Origin: Crocinitomix algicola
GTDB lineage: Bacteria; Bacteroidota; Bacteroidia; Flavobacteriales_D; Crocinitomicaceae
Direction: 5' to 3'
Assembly: GCF_001661595.2 (NCBI RefSeq)
Contig: NZ_LYPF02000010.1
Location: forward strand, 151,637 to 215,636
Length of the DNA: 64,000 bases
Part shown: positions 54,033 to 62,279 of the stretch, piece by piece
Layout: the number at the start of each line of letters is the position of its first letter
How positions within the stretch are numbered: the first letter of the stretch is position 1
Notes under the pieces: model-generated
The model's database searches: none
What the model saw: the letters and a program-made list of their open reading frames with translations, nothing else
What the model was told of the DNA's origin: nothing
Program-made: the position numbers and the translations under genes

Positions 54033-55100
54033 CTAATTGTCTGAGCCATCCTCTTCAATCGTAATATCATCGTCCAACTGATAGACTAAACACCCATGAT
54101 CGATAGAGTAGTTGAAATACATACGTTGCATTGATAAAACCGGAGATCCCGCTGCATTACGTGCCGGCTCCCAGGTTGGCATTGTACGAAGAACATGTGT
54201 CGCATTACCAATAAACGCATCCATAATTCGCTTATTCATCAACACTTTTAAGTCACTATAAGGTTCCCCACCTTTATCCGACATACTGATACAGTCCGCA
54301 TTAATTTCTTGAATCAATCCATCCTCCGTTACTATAAATTCACAACGAATTACGGCTTCGATATTTTTATTACTCGCCGAACGCGGATAGTGAAGGTTCT
54401 TATCAATAAACTCTTTCATGGCTTGATTTCCTTCAGGAAAATGCGCACGTACCGAACGATCCGTAAAAGCAACCTTAGGCTTTATCAAACCTTCTTCTTT
54501 AACTTTAGGTTTTTCTTTAACCTTTGCTTTTTCTTCTATATTTTTAGGTGTTGTTACTGCCCTATCTTCACTTGGTTTGAACTGAACATTAACACTCATT
54601 TTGTCGGTTTCCTCCTCCCCGTTCTCATATTTTTTTATGGAAGAAAATACAGTCTCCGGTTCTTCTATATTTACTTCATGTATATCGTCATTATAAATTT
54701 CTTCTTGATAGGTGTTTTCAGGTTGAATGGTATCTATCTCAGTGGTAATTTCATTGGTTACAACTTCTCCCATTTCATCTGATTCATTTGTGGTGGGCTC
54801 AGAAAAATAAAAATACGCTCCAAAAATTCCTGCTATACCCAAAACACCACCTACACCTAAAAACACATTTGTTAAACCTGTTCCAGATGAAGCAGCTGCA
54901 TTTGCAGCCGCAACTGCACTAATTTCTGCGCGTAACGCTGATCGGTTTATGACTCTAATTAAACTTTTTTGTTGACTAACCAAAGATTGCAATTCTGAAT
55001 CATGCTTCAACTTATCTTCAAAGGCACGTTTTTCAACCGCAGTTTGCTCCCCTGATAAATAAGCATCTACTTGCTCCAGTTTTTTTAATTCAGTTCTCAT
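54033..55100 (-). CDS. anti-sigma-like / TonB C-terminal chimeric membrane protein
   Basis: A 355-residue protein with an N-terminal helical cytoplasmic region (about 1-65, VDAYLSGEQTAVEKRAFEDK) like Bacteroidota anti-sigma factors, one transmembrane helix (about 73-95), a charged acidic linker (about 100-205) and a C-terminal TonB-type domain (about 215-345): FPEGNQAMKEFIDKNLHYPR, VIRCEFIVTEDGLIQEINAD, TMPTWEPARNAAGSPV. Anti-sigma domains hold ECF sigma factors; TonB domains contact outer-membrane receptors. The gene is 7 bases after an ECF sigma gene, which supports pairing. The combination suggests a sensor that links envelope signals to that sigma factor; this is inference. Confidence 0.7.
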   Translation of the reverse strand: MRTELKKLEQVDAYLSGEQTAVEKRAFEDKLKHDSELQSLVSQQKSLIRVINRSALRAEISAVAAANAAASSGTGLTNVFLGVGGVLGIAGIFGAYFYFSEPTTNESDEMGEVVTNEITTEIDTIQPENTYQEEIYNDDIHEVNIEEPETVFSSIKKYENGEEETDKMSVNVQFKPSEDRAVTTPKNIEEKAKVKEKPKVKEEGLIKPKVAFTDRSVRAHFPEGNQAMKEFIDKNLHYPRSASNKNIEAVIRCEFIVTEDGLIQEINADCISMSDKGGEPYSDLKVLMNKRIMDAFIGNATHVLRTMPTWEPARNAAGSPVLSMQRMYFNYSIDHGCLVYQLDDDITIEEDGSDN

Positions 55101-55107
55101 ATTAATA

Positions 55108-55665
55108 TTAAGTTGTCGTTGTTGGTTGCTTAAGTTCTTTTGCCATTAAAATGGCTTTTTCCATACATTTATATTTTTGGGTTTTTGCTGAGTTTACACT
55201 TGAAAAATCTAATATTTCCGCGATTCTTTTCATGCTTTCTTTCTTAAAATAAAACAATTCAAAAATCTCTTTACATCGTGCCGACACACTAGACAGGATA
55301 ATCTCTAACTGCTTCAGCTCTTCCTCCTTTTCATTATCATATCCTAAATCATCAGCAGTTAAAATCAACGTATCTTTCCATTCTGCTTCGGGATTTTTTT
55401 GCCGCTTTCTCGCCTCATTCATCCACATAAAACGGTTTATTCCATAAAGGTAAGTCGACAATTTTGAAGTCAATTTAAAATCACGTTCATTGACTTTTTC
55501 AATTAAAAGAATTAAGCTATCATGAAATATTTCTTGCGCAATATCCTCATCACCACCATGCGACAAAATATTTGCTCGAATTTTGGGAAACTCTTTATAC
55601 AAAACTTTAACGGCAGCCTCTGTATCTCCCTTCTTTATGCGCGATATGATTTCCTTATCCTTCAC
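55108..55665 (-). CDS. RNA polymerase sigma factor, ECF (sigma-70 family)
   Basis: A 185-residue sigma factor. Region 2 spans about 10-85 (AQEIFHDSLILLIEKVNERD, then KLSTYLYGINRFMWMNEARK), and region 4 about 125-175 (LSSVSARCKEIFELFYFKKE with SMKRIAEILDFSSVNSAKTQ). Regions 1.1 and 3 are absent, as in ECF members. The start is GTG at 55665. It directly precedes the anti-sigma/TonB-like gene, so it is probably controlled by that protein. The LytTR regulator gene ends 37 bases upstream on the same strand, but whether it belongs to the same transcript is open. Target promoters unknown. Confidence 0.85.
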   Translation of the reverse strand: MKDKEIISRIKKGDTEAAVKVLYKEFPKIRANILSHGGDEDIAQEIFHDSLILLIEKVNERDFKLTSKLSTYLYGINRFMWMNEARKRQKNPEAEWKDTLILTADDLGYDNEKEEELKQLEIILSSVSARCKEIFELFYFKKESMKRIAEILDFSSVNSAKTQKYKCMEKAILMAKELKQPTTTT

Positions 55666-55701
55666 TCTAGGTATTTATGTCAAACAGCCAAAAAAGTAAC
55701 C

Positions 55702-56457
55702 TTACCGAGAAAAATAAGCCAAAAAATCTTTTTTTCGACTATTTGAAATATCAAAAACTGACCCATTTGACAACACAACTTGACCTGTTTTTCCCTTTCT
55801 ATAGGATACAATTTCATTCCCATTAATCAAATATGATTTATGAATTCGAATAAAACCCATCGAGGACAATAAATCGTCGTAAAATTTGAGTGGTTTAGAA
55901 ATTAAAAATTTTTCTCCTGACAATAAATGAATTTCGCAATAATTATCTGCCGCCTGAGCGTATAATATTGACTTAACAGGCACAACATCAAACCCATTTA
56001 AATGAGGTAAAACAATACGGTTAAGTTGACTGTTTACTTTTTGAAGATTTTCAATTAATACTTGAGATTGAATCTGAAAATGTGAGCCTGAAAAATTTTT
56101 CTTTTTCACTTTTTCTATTGCTATAATTAACTCATCTATATCAATGGGTTTTAAAATATAATGGGTTGCACTTAAATTTAAGGCCTGTATTGCGTAATTG
56201 CTGAATGCGGTAATAAAAATTACCTCAAAATTTACTTCACCTAATTGCTCAAGTAAATCAAAACCATTACCATATGGCATTTCAATGTCTAAAAAAACGA
56301 TGTTTGGATTATACTTATTTAGGGATCGTTTCGCTTCTTCTATATTCTCACAGCTATCCAAAACTTTAACATCCGAACAGTATTTTTGAAGGTATAATCG
56401 CAAAGTATCCCGCGCGATCGCCTCATCATCAACTATTATACAACTCAATTCATTCAT
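55702..56457 (-). CDS. LytTR-family two-component response regulator
   Basis: A 251-residue regulator. The receiver domain (1-120) has IIVDDE (acidic pocket), the phospho-acceptor Asp57 in VFLDIEMPYGNGFDLLEQL, and TAFSNYAIQAL. The C-terminal LytTR DNA-binding domain (about 150-251) shows VVPVKSILYAQAADNYCEIH and HKSYLINGNEIVSYRKG. It overlaps the end of the histidine kinase gene by 8 bases, so the pair forms one system. In Bacteroidota such systems often control cell-surface or sugar genes, but no target is evident here. Confidence 0.93.
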   Translation of the reverse strand: MNELSCIIVDDEAIARDTLRLYLQKYCSDVKVLDSCENIEEAKRSLNKYNPNIVFLDIEMPYGNGFDLLEQLGEVNFEVIFITAFSNYAIQALNLSATHYILKPIDIDELIIAIEKVKKKNFSGSHFQIQSQVLIENLQKVNSQLNRIVLPHLNGFDVVPVKSILYAQAADNYCEIHLLSGEKFLISKPLKFYDDLLSSMGFIRIHKSYLINGNEIVSYRKGKTGQVVLSNGSVFDISNSRKKDFLAYFSR

Positions 56458-58381
56458 ATCGGAATAATTTTATGATAACTTCTGTCCCGCCATCTTTAGG
56501 CAAATCCAAAATCTCATAATTGATTCGTTTTTTAAAAACTTTATCAATCATTTTTGTCCTGTCTTCAACATTCTTCATCCCGCTCGATGCATGTTGCCTT
56601 TGACTCGGTGTTTTTATTTCTTGAGATTTTTTTCGCCCAATTCCATCATCCTTTATACTAATCTCTACCCAATCATTATAATTGGTAAAATTAATTAAAA
56701 GCTCTCCTTTCTGACCTTTATACCGTAACCCATGCCAGATTGCGTTTTCTATAAAGGGCTGAATTATCATGGGAGGTATTTCATAATTGGACAATAAAAT
56801 ATCTTCATCCACCTTAAAGGAATAATCAAACTTATCTTTAAATCGCTCATATTCTAACTCAACATAAAGTTTTAGCAACTCTATTTCTTGTTCTAAACTT
56901 ATAAATTCCGCCTCAGAATAATCCAATACTAAACGCATTAACTTAGCAAATTTTGAGAGGTATTTATTAGCCTCCTTTTCATTACTTGTTGCGATATAAT
57001 TATTGACCGAGTTCAAAGAATTAAAAATAAAATGAGGGTTCATTTGAGATCGCAATGATTTTAAATAAAGTAATTGGTTGGCCCTATTTTTTGCTTTCGT
57101 GTTCCGATATAAAATAAATGAAAACGATCCAAAAGCGAGCAAAACAAGTACCAATGCATACAATAAAGCGCGCTGCTGCCTAATTTCAGCCTCATTTACA
57201 TTTTTTTCTCGTTCTAAAATATTAATTGTCTGTTGATCCAACTTCCGCTCTTGTTCTAATACCGTAATTTGATCTTCAACAGCACGTATGGCCAATTGCT
57301 CTTCTTTCTTTTGCAATTGCAATTTTAAAAGTGAATCGCGTAACAATAAATAATTGTTTAATTCTTGACTTGCCGCCTCCCTTTCATTTGATGCTAAATG
57401 TAAATCATATAGCTTTTTAGACGATTCTAATTGTGCAGCTATATCGCCCGATTTTTGAGACAGTATGAGTGAATTTGATACCGCAGTTTTGGCCTCATCA
57501 AAATTCCCAAACGACTCATACAAAGTAGCTTTTTGAAGGTTATTTTGCACGATTGAATTGGTGTCTTTAACTTTCGTAAAATGAGCCTCGGCCTGTTTTA
57601 ATCCATCCAAGACTAAAGTATCCGATTTTAAATCCCCTTTTTTAACCGATGATACACGGCGTGCATTTTCGCGGGTTAAAACACTATTATTATTTGATTG
57701 ATAAGCATTCGTAATTGCGTCCGAATAAAAAATTGTTGCTTGTTCCTGCTCTCCTTTCTGCAAAAAAAGCTCTCCCAACTGATAATCAATCTCCGCAACT
57801 AAATCTAATAATTCGCTTCTTTCTGCTGCAACCCTTGCACTACGAAAATGTGCTTCGGCTTCGACTAAACGTTCTTGCGCAAACAAACAATTCCCCTGTT
57901 CTAATATCGCTTTTACCTCAAACGACGGGTTAGCTTGCAATCGACCAACTGACTTGGCTGCTGCAAATTGATTATACGCTTCATTGTATTGTTTTAAATG
58001 GTAATGACTTTTCGCCACTATCCAATTAACCTGGTATAAACTCGTCCAATTCTCCTTTATCTTTAATTGCGGAATAGCTCGATAGCCATTTAATAAAACA
58101 CTATTGTATTCTTGCAACTGATAATTAAAATTTGCTAAAGTGGCATAGGAAAGGGCTAATTCATACGTTAAGTCATTTTTGATAGACAAACGAATTGAAG
58201 ATTCAACGAAAATGATAGCCTCCATAGGATTTTCATCAAAAATTCGCTTCGCAGAATCCAATCTTTCGAGTACTTTTTGCGAAGATATAGGCTGAATTCG
58301 TTTAGATTGACCTAAACAAACGGGCATTATACTGATGATAAGCAGTACCAAAAAACCATATTTCAAGCCTTTAAATTTCAT
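56450..58381 (-). CDS. LytS-like sensor histidine kinase with TPR sensor region
   Basis: A 643-residue membrane protein. A signal peptide (MKFKGLKYGFLVLLIISIM) precedes periplasmic TPR-like repeats (about 25-340), a coiled coil, and one transmembrane helix (about 385-410, ALLYALVLVLLAFGSFSFIL). The kinase is the His_kinase (LytS) type: SLRSQMNPHFIFNSLNSVNN gives His450, then MIIQPFIENAIWHGLRYKG (N box) and IKDDGIGRKK (G box). TPR sensors suggest peptide or protein binding. ATG at 58381 is preferred; the frame extends to a GTG at 58405. TATCTTTA lies about 11 bases upstream of the start, a near-perfect -7 element. Partner: the LytTR regulator. Confidence 0.92.
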   Translation of the reverse strand: MKFKGLKYGFLVLLIISIMPVCLGQSKRIQPISSQKVLERLDSAKRIFDENPMEAIIFVESSIRLSIKNDLTYELALSYATLANFNYQLQEYNSVLLNGYRAIPQLKIKENWTSLYQVNWIVAKSHYHLKQYNEAYNQFAAAKSVGRLQANPSFEVKAILEQGNCLFAQERLVEAEAHFRSARVAAERSELLDLVAEIDYQLGELFLQKGEQEQATIFYSDAITNAYQSNNNSVLTRENARRVSSVKKGDLKSDTLVLDGLKQAEAHFTKVKDTNSIVQNNLQKATLYESFGNFDEAKTAVSNSLILSQKSGDIAAQLESSKKLYDLHLASNEREAASQELNNYLLLRDSLLKLQLQKKEEQLAIRAVEDQITVLEQERKLDQQTINILEREKNVNEAEIRQQRALLYALVLVLLAFGSFSFILYRNTKAKNRANQLLYLKSLRSQMNPHFIFNSLNSVNNYIATSNEKEANKYLSKFAKLMRLVLDYSEAEFISLEQEIELLKLYVELEYERFKDKFDYSFKVDEDILLSNYEIPPMIIQPFIENAIWHGLRYKGQKGELLINFTNYNDWVEISIKDDGIGRKKSQEIKTPSQRQHASSGMKNVEDRTKMIDKVFKKRINYEILDLPKDGGTEVIIKLFRYE

Positions 58382-58563
58382 CAAAATCTCATTAAAGATA
58401 AGCACAATAAATCTACCGTATCAACGAATTGCTAGAGGATACTTTCAGTACATTTAAGTTCACTCATCCAAATCGCCCTTTACCTCACTTAATCCTATTC
58501 AAAACTCATTGTCACTTTTCAAAGACATTCAATGCTTCTAATTTAGCTCTAAAATTCAAGCAA

Positions 58564-60215
58564 ATGAAAAGTAGAAAACGCTTAATATCAGCTATAGGAC
58601 TTATCATAGTTCTCCTTTTATTCTCTGGTTTCACAATAAAAACAGCAACAAATGCAAAGGCGAAATTTTCAATCAACGTACGCGCCATACAGGTTGCGCC
58701 TCCTACAAACCAAAATGCTAATGACATCAAAATAGCCTTGTTGCTAGACACAAGCGGAAGTATGAGCGGTTTAATTGAACAAGCTAAATCTCAATTGTGG
58801 AGAATTGTTAATCAACTGGCTCAAGCCAAAAAAAACAATAATTATGCAGATGTTGAAATAGCGTTGTACGAATATGGAAACAGCGGATTATCCCGCAACC
58901 AACAATACGTCAGAAAAATTGTGGATTTAACCAAAAATTTGGACGAAATTTCCAAAGAACTATTCGCTTTAACAACCCAAGGTGGTGATGAATTTTGTGG
59001 TGAAGTCATACAAAGAAGCATGGACGAATTGGAATGGACGAACGACCTAGAGAGCTTACAGTTAATATTTATTGCGGGTAATGAATCATTCGCACAAGGT
59101 GAGACTTCATACAAATTGGCTTGCCAAAATGCCACTACTAAAAACATTATTATAAACACTATATTTTGCGGTAATTATGATGACGGGATTTCAATTCAAT
59201 GGAAAAACGGCGCTGATATCACCGAAGGTTTCTACAGTTCAATTTCTATGAACCAAACCACCACTTTTGTGAAAACACCATATGACGAGCAAATTGAAGC
59301 ACTCAACCAACGCTTAAACGACACTTATTTGGCCTTTGGTAAAAACAAAAATTATTACATCCAAAACCAAATTGAACAAGATAAAAACTCAAAAAAATAC
59401 GGTTCATCTAACTTGGTTGAACGCACTATATCGAAAAGTAGCCATCTCTATGACAACTCAAATTGGGATCTTGTTGATGCTCAAAAAAAAGGTGAATTAA
59501 TTATAAACAGCATTGATAATAAAGATTTACCGGAGGAAATGCAAACTTTGAATGAAAAAGAAAAAATTGCTTATATCGCTCAAAAAGAATCCGAGCGCAA
59601 TGCAATCCAATCCCAAATTAAAAAACTGACTTTACAACGCACAACTTATTTGACTAATAACACTGAAAGTAATGCTAAAAATGGGCTTGATCAATCCATG
59701 CTAAAAGCCATTATCGAACAAGCTAAAAGAAAAGGATTTACTTTTGATGAATCCGCAAACCTTTCACCTCAAGATCCCCCTGCTGCCATAAATTATGAAG
59801 ATTTTAAGACATTAACCAATGATGTGGAATCATACCGCGCCAGTCGTTTAGTGGATATCGCCACATTCAATAAAATGAGTAAAGAAAATGGCACTATAAT
59901 TCTAGATACTCGCTCAAAAGAAGCTTACAATCAAATTCACCTTAAAGGAGCTATACACCTTAATTTTTCCGACTTTACCGCAGAAAAATTGTCAAACGTA
60001 ATTCGCAGAAAGACACAAGAATTTTAATTTATTGCAACAACAATTTTTTAACTGAAATTCAAGCCTTACAAACAAAAAGTACACCCTTAGCATTGAATAT
60101 TCCTACTTTCATAAATCTTTACGGTTACGGATACCAAAACATTTACGAACTTAAAGATTTCCTCTCAGATGGAGACCCAAGGTTAACATGGGAAGGGAAG
60201 TTAATTGAAAACTAA
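58564..60215 (+). pseudogene. VWA-domain/rhodanese protein split by a one-base frameshift
   Basis: The intact frame runs 58564-60027 (487 residues) and stops in the rhodanese domain. Signal/anchor helix KRLISAIGLIIVLLLFSGF, then a von Willebrand A domain with MIDAS motif DTSGSM (about 62-67), a helical middle, and from about residue 445 a rhodanese domain (TIILDTRSKEAYNQIHLKGA). In the frame one base back, 60006-60215 continues with DTRILIYCNNNFLTEIQ and GYGYQNIYELKDFL to a TAA at 60215, so one base is missing in the AAA run near 60008. That continuation contains the expected active-site cysteine (IYC). It may be a real mutation or a homopolymer sequencing error. The true start is ATG 58564, not the longer frame. 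Confidence 0.8.
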
Positions 60216-60269
60216 AAATGATAATAAAATAGAACTGTTGTGGTATTTTTAGCTTGGCAATAAATTAAC

Positions 60270-60277
60270 TACCTTTG
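60270..60277 (+). promoter_or_regulatory. -7 promoter element before the DUF1456 gene
   Basis: TACCTTTG ends 16 bases before the ATG at 60294. The -33 TTG is not at a standard distance. Confidence 0.4.
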
Positions 60278-60293
60278 CCCAAAAGAAATATAC

Positions 60294-60560
60294 ATGACGA
60301 ATAATGACATTTTTAAAAAATTACGTGTAGCACTAAAATTGACAAATAAAGATATTGTCGAAATTTGTAAACTTGTTGATTTTAAAGTAACTGAAAGTGA
60401 ACTTGGAGCTTTCTTCCGTCGAGAAGATCATCCGAAATACAGAAATTGCGGTGACCAAATTTTACGAAATTTTTTAAATGGTTTAGTTATTCACAAGCGC
60501 GGTCCAATGCCCGATAAACGCACTGATGAAGACAAAAAATTTGCAAAAAAAGGAAACTAA
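60294..60560 (+). CDS. DUF1456 family protein
   Basis: An 88-residue basic protein matching DUF1456 (YehS-like): IFKKLRVALKLTNKDIVEIC, the ELGAFFRREDHPKYRNCGDQ block and the FLNGLVIHKRGP end. Family members are usually about 150 residues with two copies of this unit; only one copy is present here, which also occurs in other bacteria. The biochemical role is unknown. It is a single gene with its own promoter and ends tail to tail with the DEAD-box gene, one base between. Confidence 0.85.
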   Translation: MTNNDIFKKLRVALKLTNKDIVEICKLVDFKVTESELGAFFRREDHPKYRNCGDQILRNFLNGLVIHKRGPMPDKRTDEDKKFAKKGN

Positions 60561-60561
60561 C

Positions 60562-61797
60562 TTATTTCTTTTTCTTCCTTTTATTCTTTTTTGAAAGCTC
60601 ATTCTTTTCCATTAACGATTTCCAATTATTTGTGCCGTCGTCTGAAAATAAAATCGTTTCCTCTTTCTCCGCTTTTGTAGTTTCAATAACGTCAATAGGT
60701 ACAGATATATACTCTTCAATACCCGCCAATAATACTTTTTCACGTTCACTGCAAAACGATAAAGCTTGCCCCTTATTCCTCCCTCTTCCTGTTCTTCCCA
60801 CTCGGTGAACATAATTCTCTGCAATGTCTGGCATATCATAGTTAATCACATAATCAATATTCGGAATATCAATTCCTCGCGCACTAACATCGGTCGCTAC
60901 GAGTATTTTTACCTCGTCCTCCTTAAATGCTTTTAACACAGACAAACGGTCATCTTGCTCTTTGTCGCCATGCAATGTCAATACATCTATTCCAACCCTC
61001 AACATGGCCGCCTTAACTCGTTCCGCTCTCACTTTAGTTCGCACAAAAACCATCATTTTTAAACTCGGATTTTCCTTAATTATTCGTTCCAAAAAAAATC
61101 GCTTATCATCCATTTCAACAAAAGTAATGGCATGTACTACGTTCTTAGACACCGGATTTTTTGGTGAAATCTGTATGCGAATCGCCTTCGAATTGACCAG
61201 AGAATATGCTAATTTTTTAATTTTTTTATCAATTGTAGCGGAAAAGAACAATGTTTGTCGCTTTTTTGGTAAAAAACGTATCAAATCTTGAATGTCTTTA
61301 TAAAAACCTAAATTTAACATCTGGTCTGCTTCATCTAGCACCAATGTTTCTATTCCTCCTAAATTTACATAGCCTTGGCTCACCAAATCAAATAATCTAC
61401 CTGGTGTACATACCAAAACATCTACGCCAGTCAACAACCTATCAATTTGTGGATCTTGATCAACTCCACCATAAATTGCCGTAGTCTTCACCTTCGTATT
61501 TCGTCCAATTTTATGAAATACCTCCTCAATCTGAACAGCAAGTTCTCGCGTTGGAACCATAATTATCACCTTTATCGCATCCTTTCCTCCCTTTTTTCTG
61601 TCAAATTGAATTTTATCAATTATCGGAATAGCAAAAGCAGCCGTTTTTCCCGTTCCGGTTTGAGCAATTGCTAATAAATCTTCCCCTTTTTGAATGTTAG
61701 GTATACATTTGAATTGTATATCCGTAGGTCGCTTAAACCCCATTTCATTCAAATTAGCTTTTAATTCCTTCGATATTCGATAATCTGTAAAACGCAT
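60562..61797 (-). CDS. DEAD-box ATP-dependent RNA helicase (RhlE-like)
   Basis: A 411-residue RNA helicase. Motifs in order: AQTGTGKTAA (I), VPTRELAVQ (Ia), TPGR (Ib), LDEADQML (II), FSAT (III), MMVFVRTKVRAERV (IV region), VATDVSARGIDIPNIDYVIN (V) and HRVGRTGRGRNKG (VI). A short basic C-terminal tail (KKNKRKKKK) follows, as in RhlE-type helicases; there is no DbpA/CsdA-type RNA-binding domain. It likely unwinds RNA in ribosome assembly or cold adaptation. The -7 element TATCTTTG ends 4 bases before the ATG, so the mRNA may be leaderless. Confidence 0.93.
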   Translation of the reverse strand: MRFTDYRISKELKANLNEMGFKRPTDIQFKCIPNIQKGEDLLAIAQTGTGKTAAFAIPIIDKIQFDRKKGGKDAIKVIIMVPTRELAVQIEEVFHKIGRNTKVKTTAIYGGVDQDPQIDRLLTGVDVLVCTPGRLFDLVSQGYVNLGGIETLVLDEADQMLNLGFYKDIQDLIRFLPKKRQTLFFSATIDKKIKKLAYSLVNSKAIRIQISPKNPVSKNVVHAITFVEMDDKRFFLERIIKENPSLKMMVFVRTKVRAERVKAAMLRVGIDVLTLHGDKEQDDRLSVLKAFKEDEVKILVATDVSARGIDIPNIDYVINYDMPDIAENYVHRVGRTGRGRNKGQALSFCSEREKVLLAGIEEYISVPIDVIETTKAEKEETILFSDDGTNNWKSLMEKNELSKKNKRKKKK

Positions 61798-61801
61798 AAA
61801 A

Positions 61802-61833
61802 CAAAGATAATTTCATTTTCATTTAAACACCAA
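61802..61833 (-). promoter_or_regulatory. promoter of the DEAD-box helicase gene, adjacent to start
   Basis: On the minus strand TTG (61833-61831), 21 bases, TATCTTTG (61809-61802), 4 bases, ATG at 61797. Confidence 0.6.
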
Positions 61834-61890
61834 AAAGAAAAAACTATTCCCGTTTAAACTAAACTTAACGCAAACGAAACACTGTGATAA

Positions 61891-61920
61891 CTGAACAAGA
61901 AAAAAAGCCCCCTAAATTTG
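61891..61920 (+). promoter_or_regulatory. promoter of the candidate small RNA
   Basis: TAAATTTG at 61913-61920 with CTG (one mismatch to TTG) at 61891-61893, spacer 19. No coding frame follows on this strand. Confidence 0.5.
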
Positions 61921-61924
61921 TCCT

Positions 61925-62044
61925 GTAATTGTTGCGAGTTAGTCGCCGCGACAAATGTAAGTCTGAAAATTTTGTAAAGAGATTTCAGCGATTTTTTTCA
62001 TATCAGTAGTCCGATCATTTGGGGGAATGGTCGGATTTTTTTTT
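61925..62044 (+). ncRNA. candidate small RNA with own promoter and intrinsic terminator
   Basis: About 120 nt on plus, divergent from the helicase gene. Three hairpins are readable: an 8-bp stem TTGTTGCG (61929-61936) with CGCGACAA (61947-61954), one G-U pair, 10-base loop; CTGAAA (61963-61968) with TTTCAG (61983-61988); and a terminator, TCCGATCATT (62010-62019) with AATGGTCGGA (62026-62035), one G-U pair, followed by nine T. There is no usable ORF (an ATG at 61955 is directly followed by TAA). I do not recognise the family. Low similarity to tRNA, tmRNA or 6S RNA as far as I can judge. Confidence 0.55.
62010..62044 (+). terminator. intrinsic terminator of the small-RNA candidate
   Basis: 10-bp stem with a TGGGGG loop and T-run (62036-62044) on plus only. 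No protein gene on this strand ends within about 1.4 kb upstream. Confidence 0.75.
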
Positions 62045-62158
62045 GGGCGTTCCCTTCATGCTCATTCAGGGCGGGCCATCCACACTCGCTTCCGTCCGTC
62101 CGTCTCAGACGGACGAACGGAGAGCTCAAACAATTGCTCCTGTCCCTAACGCATCCCA
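62045..62158. repeat. folded GC-rich intergenic element, possible dispersed repeat
   Basis: A GC-rich block in AT-rich surroundings. The ends pair (GCGTT at 62047-62051, AACGC at 62148-62152). Inside, CCCT/AGGG (62052-62055, 62068-62071), a strong hairpin CCGTCCGTCCGTCT (62092-62105) with AGACGGACGAACGG (62107-62120, one mismatch), and GGAG/CTCC (62119-62122, 62137-62140; its first two bases also fall in the strong hairpin, so the two folds compete there) are visible. I recall similar GGGCGTTCCC...TCCCTAACGC blocks as dispersed intergenic elements in Bacteroidota, but this is memory, not a search. Confidence 0.4.
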
Positions 62159-62279
62159 GAATTAAAACCACGCTAACAACCTGTCAGCATATCCGTTAAT
62201 TATTTAACAGATAAGCCTTTATCAAAAAATTATTTCTAAATTGCAACCACCCTACAAGTACTAACTTAACACAAAACTT

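Noticed and set aside
58429..58563. In-frame extension of 45 codons before the VWA gene
   Set aside because: The sequence is not signal-like and MKSRKRLISAIG at 58564 gives a clean membrane anchor.
61955..61960. Leader peptide ORF in the small RNA
   Set aside because: ATG is followed at once by TAA; a minimal start-stop by chance is more likely.
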